Assembly: GCA_963702555.1 (NCBI GenBank)
Contig: CAVPCW010000008.1
Coordinates: forward strand, 248,001 to 312,000
Source of the DNA: CAMFLJ01 sp963702555
Lineage (GTDB): Bacteria > Actinomycetota > Acidimicrobiia > Acidimicrobiales > Acidimicrobilacustridaceae
Direction of reading: 5' to 3'
DNA: 64,000 nucleotides
Below are positions 52,086 through 60,367 of the stretch, in pieces. Position 1 is the stretch's first letter. Each line of letters begins with the position of its first letter. The position numbers and the translations under genes are program-made. The notes under the pieces were generated by a model that saw only the letters and a program-made list of their open reading frames with translations, was not told the origin of the DNA and did not search any database.

Positions 52086-52474
52086 GTCGGCCTGCTCCCG
52101 ATCGCGCAGGCGTCGAGCCCGAGCGCGGCCGAGATGCGGGCCCGGTTGGCGGCGACGAGCCGGTAGGCGTGCTTGGCGAACAGGTGCAACCCGGGGACCT
52201 CGATCAGCGCGCCCAGCCAGGTCGCCGGTCGACGGGAGAGGCGCAGGGCGCCGGCCACCGCGTGCTCGGCCTCGGTGACGGTGCCGTCGGGCGCGACGAG
52301 CAGCACCATCGAGCCGGTGCGCTCGGCGTCCTCCGGGTGGTCGGCGACCCAGCGGTACGAGGGCACGAACTCGACCCGCGCACCCATGCGGCCCAGCAGC
52401 TCGATGCTCTTCTGGCAGACGCCGCAGTCGGCGTCGAAGACCAGGGTGCTCTCGGTGCGCGCGGCGGGTTCCAC
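52082..52474 (-). CDS. DCC-family thiol-disulfide oxidoreductase (DUF393)
   Basis: A protein of about 130 residues with the DCC motif FDADCGVCQKSI near the start, then a FVPSYRW strand and the conserved HAVAGALRLS and HLFAKHAYRLVAANR segments. The CxxC is a predicted thioredoxin-like redox site. GTG 52474 is chosen because homologues start about ten residues before the motif; the frame opens at ATG 52528. Coupled with the DUF2071 gene; these two families often occur together. Confidence 0.88.
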   Translation of the reverse strand: MEPAARTESTLVFDADCGVCQKSIELLGRMGARVEFVPSYRWVADHPEDAERTGSMVLLVAPDGTVTEAEHAVAGALRLSRRPATWLGALIEVPGLHLFAKHAYRLVAANRARISAALGLDACAIGSRPT

Positions 52475-52616
52475 GTCCTCAGTGTGCCGAGCCGGCCGCC
52501 CCGGACCACGATCCGGGCGGCGTGGCATGTGACCGCCGGGTCAGGGGAATTCGCGTCGAGCGGCCCGGCGTCGGCCGGTCTGGGATGATGGGCGCCTCAC
52601 GTCCTGGGGGAGGGCC

Positions 52617-53540
52617 ATGGGGACCACGGAGACACCGGTCGTCATCGAGGTGGCGCTCACCACGAGGCCGGACCGCAACCCGACCACCGGACGCACACCG
52701 GCGGAGGTCGTCGAGCAGGGCCTGGCGTGCATCGACGCCGGCGCCTCGATCGTGCACTGCCACCTGCCGGACCTGAACCTGTCGGCGGCCGAGGCCACCC
52801 GGCAGTACCTCGAGCTGTTCGTCCCGTGGCTCGAGCGCGACCCCGACGTCCTGTGCCTGCCCACCAACGGCTTCGGCGACACCCTCGAGGAGCGCTTCGG
52901 CCACCAGTGGGCGCTCGACGACGTCGGCGCCCTCCGCCTCGCCTTCGTCGACCCGGGCGCCACCATCTTCGGCTCGCCCGGCCCCGACGGCGCGCCCGAG
53001 CCCGACGGCTACCTCTACTCGTTCAACTACGACGCCATGAGCTACGCCATCGACGAGGGCGCCGCCCGCGGCATGGGCCTGCACTTCGCCTGCTTCGAGC
53101 CGGGCTGGCTCCGCAACGTCCTCGCCTACTGGCGGGCCGGTCGCCTCTCGCCCGGGTCGTTCGTGAAGTTCTACTTCGGGGGCGATCACGGGGTCCTCGC
53201 CCGCGGCGCCGGCGTCACCTTCGGGCTCCCGCCCACCCTCACCGGCCTCGCTGCCTACCGCGAGCTCATGGACCTCGACGGCTGCGGACTGCCGTGGTTC
53301 TCCGCCGTGGTCGGCGGCGACCTCCTGGCCACGCCCGTCGCCCGCGCCACCGTCGAGCAGGGCGGCCACCTGCGCGTCGGCCTGGAGGACCACATCGGCG
53401 ACGGCCACCCCACCAACCTCGAGCTGGTCACCGACGCCGTCCGGCTGTGCGAGTCGGTCGGGCGCCCGGTGGCCACCCCGGCCCAGACCATCGAGACCCT
53501 CGGCCTCCCCGCGAGGCGACCCGAAGGAGCACCCCAGTGA
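52617..53540 (+). CDS. beta-keto acid cleavage enzyme (BKACE, DUF849)
   Basis: A 307-residue zinc-dependent TIM-barrel enzyme of the BKACE family, which condenses a beta-keto acid with acetyl-CoA to give acetoacetate and a CoA ester. Zinc ligands His47 and His49 are in IVHCHL. The signature GGHLRVGLEDHIGDG lies near the C-terminus and EPGWL/KFYFGG inside. Its specific beta-keto acid is not known. The next gene overlaps it by 4 nt, an amidohydrolase/decarboxylase-like enzyme. Confidence 0.92.
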   Translation: MGTTETPVVIEVALTTRPDRNPTTGRTPAEVVEQGLACIDAGASIVHCHLPDLNLSAAEATRQYLELFVPWLERDPDVLCLPTNGFGDTLEERFGHQWALDDVGALRLAFVDPGATIFGSPGPDGAPEPDGYLYSFNYDAMSYAIDEGAARGMGLHFACFEPGWLRNVLAYWRAGRLSPGSFVKFYFGGDHGVLARGAGVTFGLPPTLTGLAAYRELMDLDGCGLPWFSAVVGGDLLATPVARATVEQGGHLRVGLEDHIGDGHPTNLELVTDAVRLCESVGRPVATPAQTIETLGLPARRPEGAPQ

Positions 53541-54604
53541 CCACCCGCCTGATCTCGTCGGACTCCCACGTCAGCGTGCAGCACGACCAGGTGAAGGAAC
53601 GACTGGCCTCCCGCTACCACGACGCCTACGACGCCGCCCTCATGCGGGCGATGTCCGAGATGCTCGGCGGCAACGCGGCCAAGGCCAACATGGCCGGGCT
53701 CACCCACGTGCACCCGGCCTACGGGCGCCCCGGCTACTCCGACCCCGTCGAGCGCCTGGCCGACATGGACGTCGACGGCGTCGACATCGAGGTCCTCTAC
53801 TGCGAGGTCAGCGCCTACCGCTACCTCTATCTGATGGAGGAGGGCTCGGCGGAAGCCACCCGGGCGTTCAACGACACCCTCCTCGCCTTCGGCTCGGTCG
53901 ACCCCCGTCGCCTCGTCGTCACCGCCCAGGTGCCGATCCACGACATCGACTTCGCCATCGAGGAGGTGCAGCGCGTCGCCGGCCTCGGGTGCAAGTCGCT
54001 GCAGCTGCCGGTCTTCCCCGCCGAGGTCGGCCAGCCCGACTACCACGACGCGCGCTACGACCGGCTCCTCTCGGTGATCGAGGAGACGGGCCTGCCGGTG
54101 TGCAACCACATCGGGCTCAACACCGCCCTCAACCAGCTCGCCGACCGCGACCCCACGCCCCGCCTGGCCTGGACGATGACCTGCATGCCGCTCTCGGCGT
54201 GCGAGGCCCTCGGCATGTGGCTGCTGACCGGCCCGCTGGTGGCGCACCCCGAGCTCAAGGTGGTGTTCGTCGAGCCCGGCCTCGGCTGGGTGTCGTACTA
54301 CCTGCACTTCCTCGACGACATGGTGCTGCGCCAGGGCTACGAGTTCCCGATCCTGCAGGGCGAGCTGCCGAGCTTCTACTACCACCGCAACATGGCGATG
54401 ACCTTCATCGACGAGCCCGACCCCATCCGGCACCTGCTGCCCCGCCTCGGCGTCGAGAACGTCATGTGGTCGAGCGACTACCCGCACCCGGTGTCGTCGT
54501 GGCCGAAGTCCCAGTCGGTCGTCGAGGAGCTCTTCGAGGGGTTCAGCGACGCCGACCGCGACGCCATCGTGGGCGGCAACGCCGAGCGCATCTGGGGGCT
54601 CTGA
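53537..54604 (+). CDS. amidohydrolase 2 family (ACMSD-like) metal-dependent hydrolase
   Basis: A 355-residue amidohydrolase-2 protein. SSDSHVSVQ gives the N-terminal metal His (modified D-x-H), NHIGLN (about 193) and WSSDYPHP (Asp about 315) complete the metal site. The VSYYLHFLDD region and GNAERIWGL end are typical of decarboxylases/hydrolases in aromatic degradation. GTG start is fused to the BKACE stop (GTGA), so the pair probably acts consecutively on a beta-keto acid from ring cleavage. Confidence 0.92.
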   Translation: MTTRLISSDSHVSVQHDQVKERLASRYHDAYDAALMRAMSEMLGGNAAKANMAGLTHVHPAYGRPGYSDPVERLADMDVDGVDIEVLYCEVSAYRYLYLMEEGSAEATRAFNDTLLAFGSVDPRRLVVTAQVPIHDIDFAIEEVQRVAGLGCKSLQLPVFPAEVGQPDYHDARYDRLLSVIEETGLPVCNHIGLNTALNQLADRDPTPRLAWTMTCMPLSACEALGMWLLTGPLVAHPELKVVFVEPGLGWVSYYLHFLDDMVLRQGYEFPILQGELPSFYYHRNMAMTFIDEPDPIRHLLPRLGVENVMWSSDYPHPVSSWPKSQSVVEELFEGFSDADRDAIVGGNAERIWGL

Positions 54605-54661
54605 CCCGACGCCGTCCGCCCATCACCGACAGCGGTCGGCGCGGGTGCGAAGGTGGCGGTC

Positions 54662-55709
54662 GTGACGCCCCTGAACGGAATGAGCCGTCGAACCCAGGTG
54701 ATCGCCGGCGCCGGTGTGCTGGCCGTGATCGCCCTCGTCGTGGGCGGCGTGCTCATGTTCCGCAGCGGTGAGGAGGCCGACGAGACGGCCACCACGGTCC
54801 CCGAGACGACGACCACCACCGAGCGGGTGCCGGGCCCCACCGCCCCGCTCACCGGCCTCGAGGACCCGACCGGCGCAGTGGCCACCCGCTGCGCCGTCAC
54901 CGTGAAGATCGGCAACACCGCCGACGCCCACCCCCAGACCGGCGTCGGCGCGGCCGACGTCGTCTACGAGGAGGTCGTCGACGGCGGCATCACCCGCCTC
55001 GTCGCCGTCTACCAGTCGACGGCCCCCGAGCAGGTCGGCGGAGTGCGCTCGGTGCGCCCGACCGACCAGTACATCCTCTGGCCCCTGCGGGGCGTGTTCG
55101 CCTTCTCCGGCGGCAACCCCGCCGAGCTGGCCTCGCTCAAGGGCGTGCCGGTCGTGAAGCTCGACGAGACCGCCGCCGGCGGGATGATGTTCCGCGGCCC
55201 CGGCCGGGCCCCGAACAACCTCTTCGCCGACGTCAACCAGATGTACGGCGCCTGCGAGGACCCGCCGCCCCCGCCGCTCTTCCTCTACCGGGCACCGCTC
55301 GTCGCCTCCGCCGGCCTCCCGGCGGCCGGTGCCGACGTGGGCTTCGCCAAGGGCTACGAGGTCAACTGGACGTGGGACCCCGTCCGGTCGGTGTGGCTCC
55401 GGAGCATCTTCGGGGGGCCCGACGTCGACCCCGACGGGCGCCAGATCGCGGTGGCCAACGTGGTGGTCATGCAGGTCCGGTACGGCCCCGACGCCACCCG
55501 CACCTCGGTCGAGGGGAACATGATCGGCTCCGGCCCGGTCGCGGTCTACAGCGACGGCAAGGTCGTGACCGGCGAGTGGGTCCGTCCCGACATCGAGAAG
55601 GCGGCCGAGCTGCGCGACGCCGCCGGCGCGCCGATCGTGCTCACCCCCGGCCAGACCTGGGTCGAGCTCATGCCCCTCGGGAACGCGCTCGACGACCTTC
55701 CCCGGCTGA
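54662..55709 (+). CDS. DUF3048 (YerB-like) membrane-anchored protein, 3' frameshift suspected
   Basis: A protein of about 349 residues. One membrane anchor (VIAGAGVLAVIALVVGGVLMF) and a Glu/Thr-rich linker are followed by PLTGLEDP...VTVKIGNTADAHPQTGVGAADVVYEEVVDGGITRLVAVYQS, the start of DUF3048, and VGGVRSVRPTD. It ends near LTPGQTWVELMPLGNALDDLP. The literal frame then continues antisense into the GGDEF gene for 1.4 kb. Dropping one C of 55700-55703 gives LPG and a TGA at 55707-55709, right before a terminator hairpin. Function unknown; lipoprotein-like domain. Confidence 0.85.
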
Positions 55710-55710
55710 G

Positions 55711-55739
55711 CCGACGGCCGACGGCCCGTCGGCCGTCGG
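55711..55739. terminator. bidirectional terminator hairpin
   Basis: CCGACGGCCGAC-ggccc-GTCGGCCGTCGG is a perfect 12-bp stem with a 5-nt loop. It lies between the convergent ends of the DUF3048 gene (stop at 55709) and the GGDEF gene (stop at 55745). No U-run is needed in actinobacteria for such stems to act. Confidence 0.8.
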
Positions 55740-55744
55740 GTCCG

Positions 55745-57109
55745 CTAGATCGAGGGCTCCTCGAAGCGGCCGGCAGCCAGGTTGATGCGGGTCTCGAGCT
55801 CGGCCCGCTTGATGGCGTCGAGCATCACCGACCGGTTGCGGCCGGCGTCCTTGGCCTCGTACAGGGCGGCGTCGGCCTCCGACACCATGTCCTGCAGGGT
55901 TGCGCCCATGCGGGGCGGGGCCACCCCGAAGCTGCAGGTGAACACCGGGACGGTGCCGTCGAGGCCGGCCAGGGCCAGCGCCTCGCGCAGGCGCTCGCAC
56001 ACCCGCAGGGCGGCGTCGCCGTCGCAGTTCGGGAGGGCCAGCACGAACTCCTCGCCGCCGTAGCGGCAGGCCAGGTCACCGGGGCGCAGCACCGAGCGCA
56101 GCACCGAGACGAAGACCCGCAGGGCCCGGTCGCCGGCGTCGTGGCCGTGGGTGTCGTTGAGGTCCTTGAAGTGGTCGAGGTCGGCCATGACCAGGCTGTA
56201 GGGGGTGTCGGTGTGGGTGAGGTCGCGGACCTTGGCCTCGAACGCCCGGCGGTTGAGCAGGCCGGTGAGGTGGTCGGTGGTGGCCTGGAGCTGGCTCTCG
56301 GACACCACGCGGATCATGCCGATGCGGGCGCCCGACTGGTTGGCCAGCACCTCGAGCTGGTCGATCACCGACCGCGCCGGGCGCTCGGCGGCCGCGCCGG
56401 CCCAGTGCACGACGCCGGTGGTGCGGCCCATGATCGAGACCGGCACGCAGATGCCGGCGCAGCGGCCGTACTCCCGGCCCTGCAGGTGCGGGCAGGCGTC
56501 GAGGGCCTCGCTGTCGTTGAACACCTGGGTCTGGCCCCGACGGGCGGCCACGCACTGCGACGGCGAGGTGACCCCGCACGACGGGCCGTCGGGGTCGGCG
56601 CCCGACACGAGCGCCCGCTCGAGGTGGGCGTTGCTGTTGTCGGCCAGCAGGATCTCGACCCGGTCGTCACCGACCAGCGAGGTCACGGCCCGGCCGGCGA
56701 CCGACAGGACCTCCCACTCGTTGGCCGCCATCTCGAGGGCGTTGCCGAGCCGGGTCTCGAACTCGCGGCGGTGGGCCTCGGCGACCATCTCCCGCTCGCG
56801 GGCGTGGGTCTGGGCCAGGTTCTCGGCACCGCGGCGCAGGGCGATGCGCACGAGGATCATCACCGGGGCCACCTGCATGGCGACGGTCAGCCCGGTCACG
56901 GCGAGGGCGAACTCCATGCCGGTGAGCTCCGGCCAGTTGGTGCCGATGAGGTAGGACGAGAGCAGCATGGCCGCTGCCTCGAAGGCCATGGCCCCGGGCA
57001 CGATGCCCCGAGCCGACCGGCGCACCTCGACGTGCGCGAGCTTCTCGTCCTCGGCGGTCACCTTCACCGGGACGACGTTGCGCTCGTCGGGTGCCTCGGG
57101 CTGCGGCAT
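55745..57109 (-). CDS. diguanylate cyclase (GAF-GGDEF) with membrane helices
   Basis: A 454-residue signalling protein. Two hydrophobic helices (MAFEAAAMLLSSYLIG and LTGMEFALAVTGLTVAMQ) are followed by a GAF-like domain (about 110-285) with several cysteines (CGVTSPSQC, CPHLQGREYGRCAGIC) and a GGDEF domain ending in GGEEF (YGGEEFVLALP), so a cyclic-di-GMP synthase with intact active loop. The Cys-rich GAF may bind a redox cofactor or metal. No RxxD inhibitory site seen. The start is the first ATG of the frame. Confidence 0.92.
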   Translation of the reverse strand: MPQPEAPDERNVVPVKVTAEDEKLAHVEVRRSARGIVPGAMAFEAAAMLLSSYLIGTNWPELTGMEFALAVTGLTVAMQVAPVMILVRIALRRGAENLAQTHAREREMVAEAHRREFETRLGNALEMAANEWEVLSVAGRAVTSLVGDDRVEILLADNSNAHLERALVSGADPDGPSCGVTSPSQCVAARRGQTQVFNDSEALDACPHLQGREYGRCAGICVPVSIMGRTTGVVHWAGAAAERPARSVIDQLEVLANQSGARIGMIRVVSESQLQATTDHLTGLLNRRAFEAKVRDLTHTDTPYSLVMADLDHFKDLNDTHGHDAGDRALRVFVSVLRSVLRPGDLACRYGGEEFVLALPNCDGDAALRVCERLREALALAGLDGTVPVFTCSFGVAPPRMGATLQDMVSEADAALYEAKDAGRNRSVMLDAIKRAELETRINLAAGRFEEPSI

Positions 57110-57173
57110 CTCGAGAAGATCGGCATCCCCGCCCGGGAACTCAAGCGGAATCGGGGCTTCCGAAATGGCCGCG

Positions 57174-58112
57174 TCAGACGATGAGGTCCTCGTCTCCGCT
57201 GAGCTCGACGTTGAGCCACACGTCGTAGGGGAGGTGCACCAGGCGATCGAGGATCGCCCGGCGGATCTCGTCCTCGTCGCTCACGTCCCAGTCGCGGCCC
57301 CGGACCAGGAAGTCGGCCTCGACGTAGAGCTTCCGGCCCGTCTTCGTCATGCGCAGGAACGGGTCGTCGAGACCGAACTCCTCGCGGACCTCGTTCACCG
57401 CGAGCTGCACCGGGCGCTGGACCTCGGGGTCGGGCGCACCCTCGAGCAGCTCGACGAGCGTCTCGCGGATCATCCGGATCGGGGTGGGGATCAGCACCGC
57501 GCACGACACCAGCACCAGGGCCGGGTCGACGTAGGCGCCGGCCCGCCCGAGGTCGGCCCGGTCGAGCACGAGGACCGCGGCGAAGGCCACGATCACCGCC
57601 GCGCTGAGCGCGGTGCCGGCCAGCCACTGGGTGGCTTCGGCGCGCAGGAGGTCGGAGTGGCGGGCCGGCCCTCGCAGCCACAGCCACACGGCCAGCGCGG
57701 TGCCGGCGCTGATGAACCCGTAGAGGATGGCGGAACCGGCGGAGACGTCGCTGCCGCCGTCGACGATGACCATGACCGCGTCGATGCTGGCGTAGAGGCA
57801 GGTGCCCAGCAGGGCGATGCCCTGCAGGGTGATCACCATGGGGGCGAGCGCCTCCCGGCCGAACGGGTACTTCGCCGTCGGGCCGCCGGCGACCAGGCGG
57901 GACGCCACCATCGCCAGCCACGTGAGGGCCACGCCGAGCAGGCCGTAGACCCCGTCGAACAGGATCACCGACGAGCCCGAGAGGATGCCCCACACGGCGC
58001 CGAGCACGGCGAGCGACGCGGTCGCGACCATCGACACGCGCAGCACCCTGCGCTCGAGGGCGGTCACGGCGGCGCTCGACATCGGTCGTTCACCAGGTGT
58101 CGGTTGGGTCAC
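57174..58112 (-). CDS. cation diffusion facilitator family transporter
   Basis: A 312-residue CDF protein with about six membrane helices. SVILFDGVYGLLGVALTWLA in helix 2 carries the Asp ligand region, and EATQWLAGTALSAAVIV in helix 5 stands in place of the canonical HxxxD, so the metal site is atypical. The C-terminal cytoplasmic domain (RMTKTGRKLYVEADFLV) is a ferredoxin-like fold. Substrate (Zn, Fe or another divalent metal) unknown. The ATG at 58112 is used; ATG 58082 is possible. Confidence 0.85.
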   Translation of the reverse strand: MTQPTPGERPMSSAAVTALERRVLRVSMVATASLAVLGAVWGILSGSSVILFDGVYGLLGVALTWLAMVASRLVAGGPTAKYPFGREALAPMVITLQGIALLGTCLYASIDAVMVIVDGGSDVSAGSAILYGFISAGTALAVWLWLRGPARHSDLLRAEATQWLAGTALSAAVIVAFAAVLVLDRADLGRAGAYVDPALVLVSCAVLIPTPIRMIRETLVELLEGAPDPEVQRPVQLAVNEVREEFGLDDPFLRMTKTGRKLYVEADFLVRGRDWDVSDEDEIRRAILDRLVHLPYDVWLNVELSGDEDLIV

Positions 58113-58235
58113 ACGGCGGGACCGCCTGCTCGTCCGGGGCGGAGGCCTCCCGGGCAGGAGCCGTCCTCTGTGGGCCCAACGCTAGGTGGGCGATGGGGTC
58201 GGGGCGACGGACGCTGCCGGCCAGGGCCTCGCGCC

Positions 58236-58249
58236 GGGACCTTCGGCCG
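58236..58249 (+). promoter_or_regulatory. DosR/DevR-like palindrome
   Basis: GGGACCTTCGGCCG, one base from GGGACNNNNGNCCC, lies 64 bp before the zinc-ribbon gene at 58314. Confidence 0.38.
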
Positions 58250-58313
58250 TGGCGCCGACGCACCCGAACCGCGATGGTCGACGGACCGAGATCGTCTCGG
58301 GAGGGAGGGAACC

Positions 58314-58508
58314 ATGAGCGACTCCAAGATCGAGCCCGTCGGCCGCGTCCTCGCCGTGTTCCAGGCGGAGCCGGCCCCCACGCTGGTGTGCTCGCACTGC
58401 GACGGCGAGATGACCGACGACGACGCCCACTGCCCGACGTGCGACTCGCCGATCGACTGGGGTGCCTCGTTCGGTGCGCTCAAGGAGTGGAACGCCGCCG
58501 TCGGCTGA
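58314..58508 (+). CDS. small zinc-ribbon protein
   Basis: A 64-residue protein with two CxxC knuckles (CSHCDGEM and CPTCDSP), so a zinc ribbon, preceded by an unstructured start. GGGAGGGAGGGA before the ATG gives strong initiation. Unknown function; likely a small stress-type protein given the DosR-like site upstream. A further small gene follows after 13 bp. Confidence 0.8.
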   Translation: MSDSKIEPVGRVLAVFQAEPAPTLVCSHCDGEMTDDDAHCPTCDSPIDWGASFGALKEWNAAVG

Positions 58509-58521
58509 CCATCCTGGGCCC

Positions 58522-58770
58522 ATGACACCTCGACAGCGCTGGCGCGACCTCTCGCCCCGGAAGAAGGCGGCGATCGTCGTCGCCGCCATCCTGCAGTTCC
58601 TCCTCGTCGGGGTCGCGGTGAACGACCTCGTCCGCCGGCCGGCGGCGCAGGTTCGCGGTCCCAAGTGGGCCTGGGCCCCGGCGATGGCCGTCAACTTCGT
58701 CGGTCCGCTCGTCTACCTCCGCTGGGGGCGGGTGCGTACGACCCTGTCCGGCGTGGCCGACGCCTCCTGA
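58522..58770 (+). CDS. PLDc_N-like small membrane protein
   Basis: An 82-residue protein with helices AAIVVAAILQFLLVGVAVNDLV and AMAVNFVGPLVYLRWGR. The closing motif NFVGPLVYLRWGR matches the PLDc_N domain found at the start of cardiolipin synthases and alone in many actinobacteria. Role unknown; inner membrane. The ATG 13 bp after the zinc-ribbon stop suggests co-transcription. Confidence 0.82.
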   Translation: MTPRQRWRDLSPRKKAAIVVAAILQFLLVGVAVNDLVRRPAAQVRGPKWAWAPAMAVNFVGPLVYLRWGRVRTTLSGVADAS

Positions 58771-58831
58771 CCCCCTGATCACTGCCGTCCGGCCCTGATC
58801 GGTTCGGCGCGCCCGCTCGTAGGGTGGCCCC

Positions 58832-59299
58832 ATGACCACGTCCGTGACCTTCCCGACCGTGGAGGCCCGGAACCTGCAGGGCCTCGGCGTCACCCTGCCC
58901 TCCGCCTTCGAGGGCGACCGCAACGTCGTCGTGGTGGCGTTCAAGCGCGACCACCAGGCCCTGGTCGACTCGTGGGTGCCGTGGCTCGAGGCGCAGGCCG
59001 CCGTCGACCCGGGCCTGCGCTTCTACGAGATCCCCACCATCGGGCGCATCTGGGCGCCGGTGCGCAACATGATCGACGGCGGCATGGCCCGGGCCATCAA
59101 GGAGCCGGTCGTGCTGCAGCGCACCCTCACGGTCTACGGCGACGTCAACCGACTGACCCGCCCGCTCGCCATCACCGACACGTCGACCATCGCCGTGTTC
59201 CTCGTCGACGCCGACGGCACGGTCCTCTGGTCGGGCGCCGGGCCCTTCGCCGACACCTCGGCGGCCGCGCTGAGTGACGCCCTCCACGCCGCCCGCTAG
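58832..59299 (+). CDS. thioredoxin-fold protein without CxxC
   Basis: A 155-residue protein with a thioredoxin-like pattern: VVVVAFKRDHQALVDSWVPWLE, then VGDVNRLTRPLAITDTSTIAVFLVDADGTVLWSGAG. The catalytic CxxC is absent (KRDH at that place). RFYEIPTIGRIWAPVRNMIDGGM recalls ATP10-like mitochondrial assembly factors. The ATG is 6 nt after TAGGGT, so a leaderless message. Function unknown. Confidence 0.72.
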   Translation: MTTSVTFPTVEARNLQGLGVTLPSAFEGDRNVVVVAFKRDHQALVDSWVPWLEAQAAVDPGLRFYEIPTIGRIWAPVRNMIDGGMARAIKEPVVLQRTLTVYGDVNRLTRPLAITDTSTIAVFLVDADGTVLWSGAGPFADTSAAALSDALHAAR

Positions 59300-59457
59300 G
59301 CGCGGTTCCTGCCGCCGGGCGTGGCCGGGACCGGAATGTGGCCCCGCCAAGGGCGCGATCGACTGGTCACCGATGCGCTGCGGGGTTCACGGTCGTTGGG
59401 CTCTGTCGGCTCGCGTCGCTCGGGTTCACACTTGGAACCACCAGGGAAGGAGCACCC

Positions 59458-59655
59458 ATGGGCACCCAGGACAAGGCGTCGAACAAGCTTCAGGACGTCA
59501 AGGGCAAGGTCAAGGAGACGGTCGGCAAGGCCACCGGTGACGAGGATCTCGAGAGGGAGGGCAAGGGCGACCAGGTGAAGGCCGCGGTCAAGGACGTCGG
59601 CGAGAAGGTCAAGGACGCCGCGTCGGAGATCAAGGACGCCGTCACCGGCGACTAG
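59458..59655 (+). CDS. CsbD family stress protein
   Basis: A 65-residue CsbD protein, MGTQDKASNKLQDVKGKVKE... with repeated GKAxGDEDLEREGKGDQ, a small hydrophilic helix-rich protein induced by general stress in Bacillus and others. The sequence is largely Lys/Asp/Glu and Gly. GGGAAGGAG 5 nt before the ATG. Monocistronic; function at molecular level unknown. Confidence 0.93.
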   Translation: MGTQDKASNKLQDVKGKVKETVGKATGDEDLEREGKGDQVKAAVKDVGEKVKDAASEIKDAVTGD

Positions 59656-59687
59656 CGCCCGAAGGCGCCGTCGCCCTGCGGCCGACC

Positions 59688-60188
59688 TCAGCTGTTGGCG
59701 AGGTACTCGCGGATCCAGGTCTGCTCGTGGTCGACGGAGCTGCGGGTGTCCTTGGAGACGAAGTCGGCGATCTTGCCGCCGACCAGCGGCACCTTGCACT
59801 CGATGGTGACCTCGGTCAGGTTCCGGCACGACGACTCGCCGGTCGGGAACAGGTGCAGGGTCCCGCTCACCGACACCGGCGCGCCCTTGGCCTCGACCTC
59901 GAAGAAGCCGCGCCGGGAGCCGTCGGCCTCGGGCGGGCCCCACTCGTCGGTCTGGGTGACGGTCTGCGTCGGCGACAGGAACTTCTTGGCGAAGCCGGGG
60001 ACGTCGAGGGGCACCACCCGAGTGCTCACGAGGGTGATCGAGCCGTCGTCGTCGACGTCTCGTCGTACCAGCGTCACGTCGCGCTGGCCGGCCGCCTCGT
60101 ACTTGGCCGTCACCGCGGCGAAGTCGGTGAGCGCCGCGAACACGGCGTCGGCGGTGTGGTCGTAGCTCTGGTCGACCGTGAACTCCAT
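59688..60188 (-). CDS. DUF2505 (SRPBCC-like) protein
   Basis: A 166-residue DUF2505 protein typical of actinobacteria. MEFTVDQSYDHTADAVFAALTDFAAVTAKYEAAGQRDVTLVRRD and the later GTLHLFPTGESSCRNLTEVTIECKVPLVGGKIADFV are the family hallmarks, with a START/polyketide cyclase-like fold that binds a hydrophobic ligand. Function unknown. It diverges from a GNAT gene; a DosR-like palindrome lies between. Confidence 0.9.
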   Translation of the reverse strand: MEFTVDQSYDHTADAVFAALTDFAAVTAKYEAAGQRDVTLVRRDVDDDGSITLVSTRVVPLDVPGFAKKFLSPTQTVTQTDEWGPPEADGSRRGFFEVEAKGAPVSVSGTLHLFPTGESSCRNLTEVTIECKVPLVGGKIADFVSKDTRSSVDHEQTWIREYLANS

Positions 60189-60274
60189 GGCCCCTCCTCC
60201 ATGCGTTTCGTCAGCACGTCGTGTGATGACACGAGGCTCCGTGCATCATGCCCCCAGCGACGGCCGCGTGGGCA

Positions 60275-60288
60275 GGGTCGAAGGGACC
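60275..60288 (-). promoter_or_regulatory. DosR/DevR-like palindrome (degenerate)
   Basis: On the minus strand GGTCCCTTCGACCC, a palindrome close to the DosR-like form (three mismatches). It lies 79-86 bp from both divergent starts, at 60188 and 60368. Confidence 0.25.
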
Positions 60289-60367
60289 GGCCCTGCCAGA
60301 CTGGCGGCCACGACCCGTGCGACCAGGGGGACCCGGGACATGAGCGCAGGATCATGAAGGCAGAGAC

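Noticed and set aside
55745..57184. Long extension of the DUF3048 frame antisense to the GGDEF gene
   Set aside because: It is the high-GC antisense shadow of a well-supported gene; a one-base fix ends DUF3048 at 55709 before a terminator.
59331..59360. GGGACC...GGCCCC before csbD as a DosR-like box
   Set aside because: The half-sites are too far apart (about 8 bp more than the consensus).
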